A stretch of DNA of 64,000 bases from Bdellovibrionales bacterium (GTDB taxonomy: Bacteria; Bdellovibrionota; Bdellovibrionia; Bdellovibrionales; UBA1609): NCBI GenBank assembly GCA_016714165.1, contig JADJNU010000001.1, positions 310,001 through 374,000 of the forward strand, read 5' to 3'. This document shows positions 18,041 to 26,630 of the stretch, piece after piece (the stretch's first letter is position 1; each line of letters opens with the position of its first letter). The notes below the pieces were generated by a model that was not told where the DNA came from, did no database searches, and saw only the letters and a program-made list of their open reading frames with translations. The position numbers and the translations under genes were made by a program.

Positions 18041-18670
18041 ATGTCATATTTTCCTCTTTTTATTGATCTTTCAACAAAACGAATCTTGATCGTAGGTGCG
18101 GGTATTGTTGCGACCCGAAAACTTGAAAAGCTAAATCCCTTCGCTCCGAAACTTAAAATTGTGGCCAAGGAGTTTTGTCCCGACTTCGAAAATGAACTTG
18201 CCCTGTGCCTCAAAGAACCAGAGGTATTTCGACGTGAGTTTCTGGTCACAGACATTGAGGGGATCGATATCGTCATTGTTGCGGCCGATGACCTCAGTCT
18301 GCAAAAGCAAATATTCGATATCTGTAGCAAACGCAATATCCCATGCAACAGTGTGGACAGTCCGGCCTTTTGCAGTTTTATTTTTCCCTCTTTAATCCTC
18401 AGAGGAGACATGACTATTGGCCTCACAACAGGTGGTAAGGCACCGGGTTTGGCGGTACAAATTCGCAAGCGCCTGGAGGCGGTTTTGCCTGAAGATCTCG
18501 AGTCCATGATCAAAACTGTGAGCTCCTTTCGAGAAAAGCAAAAAGTATCGGGTCCCTCCACATTTATCGAGCGAGCTCAACAGGTTTCTCAATTGGTCCA
18601 GACCCTATTGACGAAGAGGGACGGAGAAAAGAAGAGTTGGAATCATGAGGCAGAAACCAAGATAGATTGA
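18041..18670 (+). CDS. Precorrin-2 dehydrogenase/sirohydrochlorin ferrochelatase (Met8/CysG-N type)
   Basis: The enzyme oxidises precorrin-2 with NAD+ and inserts iron to make siroheme, the precursor of haem d1. The 209-residue protein matches the N-terminal half of CysG or yeast Met8p: LFIDLSTKRILIVGAGIVATRKLEKL at the NAD site, VIVAADD, and the signature NSVDSPAFCSFIFPS, then ILRGDMTIGLTTGGKAPGLA. It lacks the methyltransferase half, which is supplied by the convergent cobA/nirE gene. The two genes overlap tail to tail by 107 bases. Probably controlled by the FNR-type site upstream. Confidence 0.92.
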   Translation: MSYFPLFIDLSTKRILIVGAGIVATRKLEKLNPFAPKLKIVAKEFCPDFENELALCLKEPEVFRREFLVTDIEGIDIVIVAADDLSLQKQIFDICSKRNIPCNSVDSPAFCSFIFPSLILRGDMTIGLTTGGKAPGLAVQIRKRLEAVLPEDLESMIKTVSSFREKQKVSGPSTFIERAQQVSQLVQTLLTKRDGEKKSWNHEAETKID

Positions 18671-19427
18671 GGTCGGCAACGCCTCCGACGATCATAACGG
18701 CAGGAGATTTGATATTAGGAGGTCTGTCTCGAACCTCGCCCAGAGTCGATCTTGTGACTCGCTGGTTTTTGGTTGTTCCAGATTCTACGAAGGCAACGGG
18801 TTCATCTGATTGTCGTCCTGATTTGATTAATTGAGAAGCAATGGCTGCACGGTTGCCGACGGCCATCAGAAATACCAAGGTATCAATTCCACCGAGAGAA
18901 CTCCAACGAATGGATGATGTTTCCTTTGTGGGATCCTCGTGTCCTGTGATGACCGCAAAGGAAGATGCCAGCTCGCGGTGAGTCACAGGTATTCCAGCAT
19001 AGGCGGCCGCGGCGATGGAACTGCTGATTCCGGGGACGATTTCAAATGATATGCCAGCCTCGACCAAAGATTGAGCCTCCTCAGCACCTCTGCCGAAGAC
19101 AAAGGGATCGCCCCCTTTGAGGCGGACTATATATTTGTGGGTTCGAGAGTATTGAATCAAGGTTCTATTGATATCTGACTGCGACATCTCGTGTTTCCCA
19201 CATTCCTTTCCAACGTAGACAAGCTGAGTCTCGGTCGGAGCGATACTCAGAATCTCCTTGTTGACCAGGTTGTCGTAGAGAATGACCTGTGCCGAACGAA
19301 GACGTCGGTATGCCTTGATGGTCAACAGCTCGATGTCACCTGGACCTGCCCCGACAATCGATACCAGGTGCGGAGAACCGGAGGCTCCTTGTGAAGGATT
19401 TAGATCGCAAATATTTTGAATCGTCAC
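18564..19427 (-). CDS. cobA: Uroporphyrinogen-III C-methyltransferase
   Basis: This enzyme transfers two methyl groups from S-adenosylmethionine to uroporphyrinogen III, giving precorrin-2. In a denitrification locus it is often called NirE. The family motifs are clear: VGAGPGDIELLTIKA near the N-terminus, IVRLKGGDPFVFGRGAEEA, EIVPGISSSIAAAAYAGIPVTHR and TLVFLMAVG. GTG 19427 has AAAGG seven bases upstream. The last 36 codons lie on the strand opposite the end of the siroheme-synthase-type gene, an unusually long convergent overlap. The C-terminal 30 residues (Ser/Pro-rich) are outside the family core. Confidence 0.93.
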   Translation of the reverse strand: MTIQNICDLNPSQGASGSPHLVSIVGAGPGDIELLTIKAYRRLRSAQVILYDNLVNKEILSIAPTETQLVYVGKECGKHEMSQSDINRTLIQYSRTHKYIVRLKGGDPFVFGRGAEEAQSLVEAGISFEIVPGISSSIAAAAYAGIPVTHRELASSFAVITGHEDPTKETSSIRWSSLGGIDTLVFLMAVGNRAAIASQLIKSGRQSDEPVAFVESGTTKNQRVTRSTLGEVRDRPPNIKSPAVMIVGGVADLNLSWFLPHDSNSSFLRPSSSIGSGPIEKPVELAR

Positions 19428-19786
19428 AGTTTGCCTTTCTTTTACCTTATCGTCTCAACCTATTTAGATTTGCCAATTATGTAAACACCCTGGATCAAAA
19501 AAATATAGCGGGCATTCTTGAACAAAGTGAAAATCGAGTCGGCCTTTTCGGTTTGCCGACTTTTCTTTAAAGCGATGGACCAGGCTGAGTTGCTGCAGAT
19601 AACTGAGGCATAATGCCCCAAATGATTTCAATAGAAAATTAGAAATTGGAGAAAACGGCAAAGCCATTTATTCTTGGCGGAACACTCGTTTAGTGAGAGA
19701 TTATTGAAATAATAAAATTTCAGCAGCAATGCAAAGATCAAAATTCTAAGTTTAGAGCTCAGAATTTAAGCAAGGGAGTAAGATTT
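19428..19786. other. Intergenic region upstream of nirS and cobA
   Basis: This is a 359-base non-coding gap between divergent genes and should hold promoters for both. It contains the terminator-like hairpin listed separately and an AT-rich inverted repeat ATTATT-GA-AATAAT at 19700-19713, about 75 bases before nirS. I found no good FNR-type box here. Confidence 0.5.
19537..19569 (+). terminator. Terminator-like hairpin in the nirS leader region
   Basis: AGTCGGC (19537-19543) pairs with GCCGACT (19555-19561) and is followed by TTTCTTT. No plus-strand gene ends just upstream, so it may terminate antisense or leader transcripts, or read-through from the gene ending at 18670. Confidence 0.4.
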
Positions 19787-21772
19787 ATGAACAGCAATCG
19801 TTTCTACACCATCATCCTGTCGCTTGCGGCGGTGACCTTTAGCTCATCGAAATCGATGGGTGCGGGTGATTCTAAAGCGGGAAAAGAAAGAGCGAACTCC
19901 TGTGTTGCCTGTCACGGTGTTGCGGGCAATAGCGTGAACCCACTCTATCCATCGTTGGCCGGTCAATCAGAGGCCTACCTCGTCAAGCAACTTAAAGCCT
20001 TCAAGTCGGGCGATCGGAAGGATCCCGTGATGTCCGCAATGGCGACTCCCTTGTCAGACAAAGATGTCGAAAATCTAGCGGCTTATTACTCGACCTCCAA
20101 ATCTGGCGGCAAATCATTGGAAGAATCAAAGGGCGAGAAAGCCAAGACGATGGAGCAGACTGGTCGATATGAGGGAGCCCCATCGGGAATATCTTCGAGT
20201 GACATTGTTTACAAGGACGTGCCAAAAGGTATTCAGATTTCAAAAAGCGAATTTGAAAAATCAAACACGATTTACTTTGAGAGATGTGCGGGCTGTCACG
20301 GTGTCCTTCGAAAAGGCGCAACGGGCAAGCCGCTGACAACGGACATCACACGTAAGCTGGGAACGGAATATCTGAAGAACTTCATTACTTATGGATCTCC
20401 AGCGGGAATGCCGAATTGGGGCACCTCGGGTCAGCTCAGTGATAAAGAGATTGAAATGATGGCCAGATACATTCAAAACGAACCGGCTGTGCCGCCAGAG
20501 TGGGGCATGAATGAGCTAAAAGGTTCATGGAAGATGTTGGTTGCTCCAGATAAACGACCAAAGAAAAAGGAAAACAATTTAAATCTTGATAATCTCTTTT
20601 CAGTGACCTTGCGCGATTCTGGCGAAGTGGCCTTGATTGACGGTGACAGCAAAAAGATCGTGACGATTATTAAGACTGGTTACGCGGTTCATATATCGAG
20701 GATGTCTTCATCCGGTCGATATCTTTTTGTTATTGGCAGAGATGCGAGGCTAAATCTCATCGACCTTTTTATGAAGGTGCCCGAGACCGTTGCTGAAATC
20801 AAAATCGGCCTAGAAGCCCGAAGCGTTGAGACCTCAAAATACAAGGGATATGAGGACAAGTATGCTATCGCAGGGAGTTATTGGCCGCCACAGTACGTCA
20901 TCATGAATGGCGATACGCTGGAGCCAATCAAAGTGGTCTCTACTCGCGGAATGACAACTGGCACTCAGGAGTATCATCCAGAGCCTCGGGTTGCAGCGAT
21001 CATTGCTTCACATGAGCGACCTGAATTTATCATCAATGTAAAAGAGACCGGCAAAATCATGCTGGTTGACTACACTGATATTGAAAATCTCAAAACGACG
21101 GTCGTTGATGCGGCACTTTTCTTACATGATGGAGGATGGGATTCAAGTCATCGTTACTTCATGTCTGCAGCGAATAAATCAAATAAGATTGCCGTCATTG
21201 ATTCTAAAACAGCGAAACTCGTCAAGCTTGTTGACGTTGGGGCTATTCCTCATCCTGGTCGTGGGGCCAATTTTAAGTTGCCAAAATTAGGGAGAGTATG
21301 GGCGACAAGCCATCTTGGCGACGATTCAATCTCTATGATCTCGACTGAGCCAAAAGGTAAAAAAGCTTGGTCCGTGGTGAAAACAGTTAAGGGTCAAGGA
21401 GGCGGTTCTCTCTTTATTAAGACTCACCCAAAGTCTAAGAATCTATGGGTGGACACGACTTTGAATCCTGATACGAAAATCAGTCAGAGCGTTGCCGTGC
21501 TAGATATTAACAATGTTGACAAGGGTTTTGAGCGTATTCCCATCGCTGAATTGGCGGATCTGGGCGATGGACCGAAGCGAGTGGTTCAACCTGAATATAA
21601 CAGAGCTGGCGATGAGGTCTGGTTTTCCGTTTGGAATGGAAAAGATCAGAAGTCTGCCATTGTCGTCCTGGATGACAAAACACGTAAAGTGAAGAGCGTT
21701 ATCAAAGATGCTCGGCTTATAACGCCCACAGGTAAATTCAACGTCTTCAATACTCAACACGACATTTATTGA
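19787..21772 (+). CDS. nirS: Cytochrome cd1 nitrite reductase with an additional N-terminal cytochrome c domain
   Basis: NirS reduces nitrite to nitric oxide in the periplasm using haem c and haem d1. After a signal peptide (cleaved near residue 26) comes an extra class I cytochrome domain with CVACH at 39-43 and its likely Met ligand in PVMSAMATPLSDKDVENLAAYYS. A linker follows, then the normal NirS haem c domain with CAGCH at 167-171. The eight-bladed d1 propeller covers about 250-661 and includes the two active-site histidines in EYHPEPRVAAIIASHERPEF. Length is 661, about 90 residues longer than the P. aeruginosa enzyme, accounted for by the extra domain. AGGGAG precedes the start. nirC follows 94 bases downstream. 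Confidence 0.95.
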   Translation: MNSNRFYTIILSLAAVTFSSSKSMGAGDSKAGKERANSCVACHGVAGNSVNPLYPSLAGQSEAYLVKQLKAFKSGDRKDPVMSAMATPLSDKDVENLAAYYSTSKSGGKSLEESKGEKAKTMEQTGRYEGAPSGISSSDIVYKDVPKGIQISKSEFEKSNTIYFERCAGCHGVLRKGATGKPLTTDITRKLGTEYLKNFITYGSPAGMPNWGTSGQLSDKEIEMMARYIQNEPAVPPEWGMNELKGSWKMLVAPDKRPKKKENNLNLDNLFSVTLRDSGEVALIDGDSKKIVTIIKTGYAVHISRMSSSGRYLFVIGRDARLNLIDLFMKVPETVAEIKIGLEARSVETSKYKGYEDKYAIAGSYWPPQYVIMNGDTLEPIKVVSTRGMTTGTQEYHPEPRVAAIIASHERPEFIINVKETGKIMLVDYTDIENLKTTVVDAALFLHDGGWDSSHRYFMSAANKSNKIAVIDSKTAKLVKLVDVGAIPHPGRGANFKLPKLGRVWATSHLGDDSISMISTEPKGKKAWSVVKTVKGQGGGSLFIKTHPKSKNLWVDTTLNPDTKISQSVAVLDINNVDKGFERIPIAELADLGDGPKRVVQPEYNRAGDEVWFSVWNGKDQKSAIVVLDDKTRKVKSVIKDARLITPTGKFNVFNTQHDIY

Positions 21773-21866
21773 TTTGAGTGGACCTTGTTTTGGCGTTCTT
21801 CGAAGGAGAGTTGGATCCTTACCAACTCTCCTTTTCTTTTTGGAATTTCAGAGGTAATAGATTTTT

Positions 21867-22181
21867 ATGTTCAAGTTTCAGGTGTTGTTTCTTTTGTTAT
21901 TTCAGATTTTAATTGCTCACTCGATTCGCGCAGAGAGGACGGATCTCGAACTCAAACATCTTCTCAAACATGATTGCGGCTCTTGTCATGGGATGACTTT
22001 AAAGGGAGGGCTTGGTCCTCCTTTGACAAAGAAAACCATGCTAAGCCGCAACAGAAATGAAATCCAGGCAGTCATTTTGAGCGGAAGACCTGGAACCGCG
22101 ATGCCACCCTGGAGGAGTCTTGTGACAGAGAGCGAAGCGAACCGTCTGGCCGAAATTCTCATCAAAGGAGATAATGAATGA
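21867..22181 (+). CDS. nirC: Cytochrome c55x, NirC
   Basis: This is a small periplasmic monohaem cytochrome of 104 residues, thought to give electrons to NirS or to act in haem d1 maturation. A signal peptide of about 22 residues is followed by the single site CGSCH at 37-41 in DCGSCHGMTLKGGLGPPLT, which matches NirC. The likely Met ligand is in GTAMPPW. It shares a four-base ATGA overlap with nirF. Confidence 0.9.
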   Translation: MFKFQVLFLLLFQILIAHSIRAERTDLELKHLLKHDCGSCHGMTLKGGLGPPLTKKTMLSRNRNEIQAVILSGRPGTAMPPWRSLVTESEANRLAEILIKGDNE

Positions 22182-23344
22182 GAAGTCATATTATCGAATG
22201 TCTTTTTGTAAGTTTGCTTTTTTCTTCATGTGCGACACTCAGGGGAACTGGTGATCTCGGCGTCGTTGTTGAACGAGAAGCCGGATCTGTCCAAATCGTT
22301 GAAACAACCGAAAGGACAAAACTTGGATTGATTGGAGGACTTGGAGACTTGTCGCACGCTTCGGTGGTCTTTTCCCGAGATGGTCGTTTTGCCTACGTGT
22401 TTGGGCGCGATGGGGGACTCACAAAAATTGATCTGCTAAAGACGAAAATAGTGAAGAGGATCCTTCAGTCGGGAAATTCTATCGGTGGAGCCATCTCTCA
22501 GGATGGCCGTTACGTTGCGGTGTCCAATTACGAACCTGGCGGCGTAAAGATCTTTCGAAGTGATGATCTGAGATTGGTTGCTGAAATTGAGGCGCGAAAT
22601 GACGAAGGTAAATTGTCCAAGGTCGTCGGGCTTGTCGATGCACCAGACAATCAATTTGTATTTTCGCTCTTTGAGGCGGGTGAAATCTGGGTCGCTAAAA
22701 TGACCGATGGAGGCGCTCCTGAGGTCCACAAATTTAAAGATGCCGGGAGAGAGCCGTACGATGGATTTGTAACCCCAGAGGGGCGGTATTATTTGGCCGG
22801 CCTTTTTGGCGAAGACGGAATCTCAATGGTGGATCTTTGGGATAAATCAAAAGGTGTAAAGAGGATTTTGCCAAAATACGGAAAAGGGGAGCAAAAGTTA
22901 CCAGTTTTTAAGATGCCCCATTTTGAAGCATGGGCTGTTTCAGGCAATTTGGCTTTTGTGCCTGGAGTCGGGCACCACGAGGTGGTTGTTGTTGATACCA
23001 CCAGATGGACAGAAAAGAAGAGAATTCCTCTGAGTGGACAGCCTGTCTTTGCGATGGTCAGTCCCGACGGAAGAAAAGTCTGGGTAAATTTTGCGTTGCC
23101 AGACAACGGTAAAGTTCAGATTATTGATGTCTCTACTTTATCAGTTGTTGAAACTCTAAATCCGGGCAAGGCAGTTTTGCACATGGAGTTTACTCCGAAG
23201 GGTGAGCAGGTTTGGATTTCTGTGCGTGACGAGAATCGAATTGATGTCTATTCGACTGACAAAGTGAAGAAGCTCAAGTCGCTGACGGTGGATAAGCCGA
23301 GCGGCATATTTTTTAGTTCTCGAGCTAATAGGATTGGCCTGTGA
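22178..23344 (+). CDS. nirF: Haem d1 biosynthesis protein NirF, lipoprotein
   Basis: NirF is a propeller protein needed for a late step of haem d1 synthesis in the periplasm. It lacks a cytochrome domain. The 388-residue protein has a lipoprotein signal peptide (lipobox FSSC, Cys near 19), and the propeller carries the family stretches VERE, FGRDGGLTKIDLL, GGAISQDGRYVAVSNYEPGGVKIF and HFEAWAV. The membrane anchor fits reports that NirF is a lipoprotein in some species. It starts in an ATGA overlap with nirC and ends in a GTGA overlap with nirN. Confidence 0.93.
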   Translation: MRSHIIECLFVSLLFSSCATLRGTGDLGVVVEREAGSVQIVETTERTKLGLIGGLGDLSHASVVFSRDGRFAYVFGRDGGLTKIDLLKTKIVKRILQSGNSIGGAISQDGRYVAVSNYEPGGVKIFRSDDLRLVAEIEARNDEGKLSKVVGLVDAPDNQFVFSLFEAGEIWVAKMTDGGAPEVHKFKDAGREPYDGFVTPEGRYYLAGLFGEDGISMVDLWDKSKGVKRILPKYGKGEQKLPVFKMPHFEAWAVSGNLAFVPGVGHHEVVVVDTTRWTEKKRIPLSGQPVFAMVSPDGRKVWVNFALPDNGKVQIIDVSTLSVVETLNPGKAVLHMEFTPKGEQVWISVRDENRIDVYSTDKVKKLKSLTVDKPSGIFFSSRANRIGL

Positions 23345-24993
23345 TAAAGAAACTGTTTTCCACTTTTCATTTTGCCTCTTTATTTGGTTTTGTTTGTTGG
23401 TTTGGATTGATTTGTTTGTCTTCGACAAGTTGTCAATCAACGAGAGTTATCGAACCCGAAGAAGCGAAAGAGACAAAAGATGCTGTCGGATCGCCAAATT
23501 TCCTGTTGGCTCGTGGGAACTATGTCCAGCATTGCGCCTCTTGCCATGGCGAGAATCGATACGGAATTTCCGGACCCGCTTTGATTCCAGAAGGGCTTAA
23601 TCGACTTAAAAAGCCCGAGGCCATTACAGCTATTTTGGAGGGACGAAGAGCTACGCAGATGCCTGGCTTTTCTCGATTGTTGTCGCAGGAGCAAATCAAA
23701 GATCTGGTTGACTACATTTATAGTCCAGCAACTGATGAAGTGCGCTGGAGTGAAGCATCAATTAAGGCTTCAACCCGCTCTCTCGTTCCCGCTTCGGAAT
23801 TAAAGGAGAGTCCTCAATTCAAAGCTGATCCTTGGAATCTCTTTTTTGTAGTGACTCATGGTGATCACATGCTGAGTGTGCTGGATGGCGATCGACTGGA
23901 AATCCTTGGTTCCTTTCAAATGCGCCCGGGACTTCATGGAGGCATCAAATATTCATCAAACGGACGTTATGCCTATGTGGCTTCACGGGATGGTTGGGTC
24001 ACAAAGATAGATGTTTATAATTTAAAACCAGTGATGGAAGCGCGGGTTGGAATCAATCTTCGAAATATTGCTATCTCAGATGATGGCAAATACCTGATGG
24101 CGGGAAATCAATTGCCAAACACGCTGGTTCTCCTCAGGACATCAGATTTCAGTATCATCAAAACTTGGAACGTAGCAGATCGGCAAGCCACTCCCTCACG
24201 CGTGAGCGCCGTCTATGCGGCTAAGCCTCGCCAAAGTTTTGTCATCGCGTTGAGAGATGCCAGTGAGGTTTGGGAAATCAATTATTCCGAAGATCCCCCC
24301 GCCGTCCATGAGGGCTTGGTCCACGATTTTCGAACAGATTCAGGTGAACTGGAACAGAAAAGAGAGATGTTCCCACTTCGAAGAATCCCTGTTGACAGGG
24401 CCATTGAAGATTTCTTTTTCAACCCAGACTACAGTTATTTGATTGGAACATCTCGAGATGGAGGGAAGGCCCAAATCCTTAATTTGATTGTTGGACGAAC
24501 CATTAAAACCATCGATATTGAGGGGATGCCCCATCTTGGATCGGGCATAGCCTGGGCCCGCAATAAGACGATTGTCATGGCGGCGCCAAATTTGAAGGCT
24601 GGTGAGATCAGCATAATTGACACCAAAACCTGGCAGGTTTTAAAGAAAATTCAAACGGGTGGAGCTGGTTTCTTTCTTCGAAGTCATGAGAAAACAAAGT
24701 ATGCCTGGGCCGATGCATTTTTGAGCGAGAAGAGAGATGAAATTTATCTCATAAATAAGAACAATCTCAAAGTGGAGAAAATTTTAAAACCCATTCCGGG
24801 AAAAACCGCAGCACATGTTGAGTTCACAAAAGATGGTCGCACGGCACTTGTCAGTATCTGGGATGATGAAGGTTATTTGATTGCCTTCGATTCTAAAACG
24901 CTCAAAGAGATTAAGCGTATTCCAATGAAGAAACCGTCAGGCAAGTACAATGTCTTCAATAAGACTCATTTGTCGTTGGGGACAAGTCATTGA
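23341..24993 (+). CDS. nirN: Haem d1 maturation cytochrome NirN, lipoprotein
   Basis: NirN dehydrogenates dihydro-haem d1 in the last step of haem d1 synthesis and resembles NirS. The protein has 550 residues. It starts at GTG in a GTGA overlap with nirF, and has a lipoprotein signal peptide with lipobox TSC. One haem c site, CASCH, lies near 65-69. The d1-type propeller spans about 150-550 (FVVTHGDHMLSVLDGD, AYVASRDGWVTKIDVYNL). The final 105 bases of the gene are duplicated at 28561-28665. Confidence 0.93.
   Translation: MIKKLFSTFHFASLFGFVCWFGLICLSSTSCQSTRVIEPEEAKETKDAVGSPNFLLARGNYVQHCASCHGENRYGISGPALIPEGLNRLKKPEAITAILEGRRATQMPGFSRLLSQEQIKDLVDYIYSPATDEVRWSEASIKASTRSLVPASELKESPQFKADPWNLFFVVTHGDHMLSVLDGDRLEILGSFQMRPGLHGGIKYSSNGRYAYVASRDGWVTKIDVYNLKPVMEARVGINLRNIAISDDGKYLMAGNQLPNTLVLLRTSDFSIIKTWNVADRQATPSRVSAVYAAKPRQSFVIALRDASEVWEINYSEDPPAVHEGLVHDFRTDSGELEQKREMFPLRRIPVDRAIEDFFFNPDYSYLIGTSRDGGKAQILNLIVGRTIKTIDIEGMPHLGSGIAWARNKTIVMAAPNLKAGEISIIDTKTWQVLKKIQTGGAGFFLRSHEKTKYAWADAFLSEKRDEIYLINKNNLKVEKILKPIPGKTAAHVEFTKDGRTALVSIWDDEGYLIAFDSKTLKEIKRIPMKKPSGKYNVFNKTHLSLGTSH
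24889..24993 (+). repeat. Direct repeat copy A, 3' end of nirN
   Basis: These 105 bases, ending exactly at the nirN stop codon, recur at 28561-28665 with one mismatch (AAACCG versus AAGCCG). This copy belongs to the intact nirN. A run of nine C follows at 25051-25059. Confidence 0.97.
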
Positions 24994-25091
24994 GTTAGAG
25001 ACTGACCCACTTGGATGGATTTTGATCATTTAAGTTTTTTACCAATCACGCCCCCCCCCAAAGATTTCTTGATCTTTCTGCTCGAACCCTA

Positions 25092-26630
25092 TCACGTTTT
25101 CATCAAGCCTGGCAGCGGTGCCCGTCGGTCAGCAACAAGAGGTGCGATAAGCGCCATATATCCTTTATCGTTATAGAGCTCTTCGCCAACGCTATCTCCG
25201 AAGTATTTGCCATAGCTACCGAAGCCTTTCTTTCCGGTTGTTTCAAATTCTTCAGGCGACATGCCGAACGCACGCAAGAGACTCACTAGAAGCTGATTCT
25301 GAGATGGGCCGGCTTGGGCCTTGTAACCGAATGTCCCGTCGTAGGGGTATCCCACTCCAGTGAAACGTTTTACATAGTGCAGAAACTGCCCAGTTTTTAT
25401 GCCTAAGTTTCCTCCGCCAGCAAGGAACGTTTTGAGACACTCATCCCCGTGAGTCGAAAGCGAGCCTCCGTAATCATCGACGTCACCCATGCCGTTGCTC
25501 CAGTAGATGATTGAGTTGTCCAGGGCCGTGGCACCAGTGGACGTATCTTCGACCGCAGCATTGAACTGCTCCATCATTTCACCGATCATAGAAGCAACAT
25601 ATTTTCCAAAATTTGTCTGATTGGTCCTCCTCACTGAATTAGGCGCATTCATACCGATTTCATTGTTGTCGGGATGTCCGTTCTCGTGCCAGCTTCCATC
25701 ATATATACCATCGGCGCCGTCCCCTGAGTCGCCACTTTTAAAATAAATCGTAGCTATGCGACTTCGGTCACAGACCAGAGCTGAAGTGATGATTTTCATT
25801 GCTAGATTTTGACGGGTCTTAACGTTATATGTGGTCGATGGGGTAGCGGGCTCTTGGCAAGTCGGCGACGATACCGAGCCCAGTGACTTCTGAATTTCGT
25901 AGATCGACTCAATGTGATTTTCTAGGATAATTTTCTCGGCCTTTGAAATTCTTGCGCTGTTTCGAACTTGATTGAAACTCACCAAGACTCGGTCTACGAT
26001 AAATTGCTTCTTGTTGTTTTCGCTTATGCCTGGCGCAGCTCCGCTGTTGGTAAATACACGATTGAATAAAACAATAGGATCAATATCCATACTTAAGCCT
26101 ATTGTTCCGCCAGGTGTTTTTTTATTCGACATTTGGGGGGAATCTATATTGTGAGACGCGAAGCTTAGAATCCTTTGTTTGGGAGGCTGCTGGTAGAACT
26201 GACTCCAGTTGCTCAAAACAACATCCATGGACTCGTTTCCAGGGTCGATAGCTGAGCCTCGCAGCATACGGTCTGATGGGTGATTGTTCTCTCCGCAGGC
26301 CGAATAATTTTGAATCCCTCTTAATAGAGTCACTTTGCTTCTCATAGACAAAATCTTGGGATCTGAAAGAATTGGACTCAGAGATCCTGTGATTTGAGTC
26401 AAATCCCTGGACCGAATTGTCATCAAGGGATTGGCTAAGACATCAGTTGGAGCCGTGGGCCAGAACTCACGGCCAAAATAGCAGTGCCCTTGTAAAATAG
26501 CGACAAACCGCTTTGGGACTGGGCCGGCCGCGAGCGCCTTTGAAGGAAAAAGAGAGGGTAGAAACGGCAAAGCCAGAGAGAATCCACCAAGGCCGCGAAG
26601 AAACTGCCTGCGATCGAGATAGTAAATCAC
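25092..26630 (-). CDS. DUF1552 exported protein with Tat signal
   Basis: The protein has 512 residues. It opens with DRRQFLRGLGGFSLALPFLP, a good twin-arginine signal, and continues with PKRFVAILQGHCYFGREFWPT. The family core is clear: SNWSQFYQQPPKQRILSFASHN, NNEIGMNAPNSVRRTN and IIYWSNGMGDVDDYGGSLSTHG, where DUF1552 proteins have WxSEMGDGNxHxH-like residues. It overlaps the upstream DUF1592 gene by four bases (ATGA). The enzymatic role of the family is not established. It is a divergent paralogue of the gene at 6773. Confidence 0.85.
   Translation of the reverse strand: MIYYLDRRQFLRGLGGFSLALPFLPSLFPSKALAAGPVPKRFVAILQGHCYFGREFWPTAPTDVLANPLMTIRSRDLTQITGSLSPILSDPKILSMRSKVTLLRGIQNYSACGENNHPSDRMLRGSAIDPGNESMDVVLSNWSQFYQQPPKQRILSFASHNIDSPQMSNKKTPGGTIGLSMDIDPIVLFNRVFTNSGAAPGISENNKKQFIVDRVLVSFNQVRNSARISKAEKIILENHIESIYEIQKSLGSVSSPTCQEPATPSTTYNVKTRQNLAMKIITSALVCDRSRIATIYFKSGDSGDGADGIYDGSWHENGHPDNNEIGMNAPNSVRRTNQTNFGKYVASMIGEMMEQFNAAVEDTSTGATALDNSIIYWSNGMGDVDDYGGSLSTHGDECLKTFLAGGGNLGIKTGQFLHYVKRFTGVGYPYDGTFGYKAQAGPSQNQLLVSLLRAFGMSPEEFETTGKKGFGSYGKYFGDSVGEELYNDKGYMALIAPLVADRRAPLPGLMKT

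Noticed and set aside
19700..19713. ATTATTGAAATAAT as an FNR box for nirS
   Set aside because: It is a good inverted repeat but lacks the TTGAT/ATCAA half-sites, so I do not call it an FNR site.
25051..25059. Run of nine C as a phase-variation tract
   Set aside because: It lies in the gap between nirN and the DUF1552 gene end, not in a promoter or reading frame, so it has no clear switching role. It is mentioned only as a possible scar.
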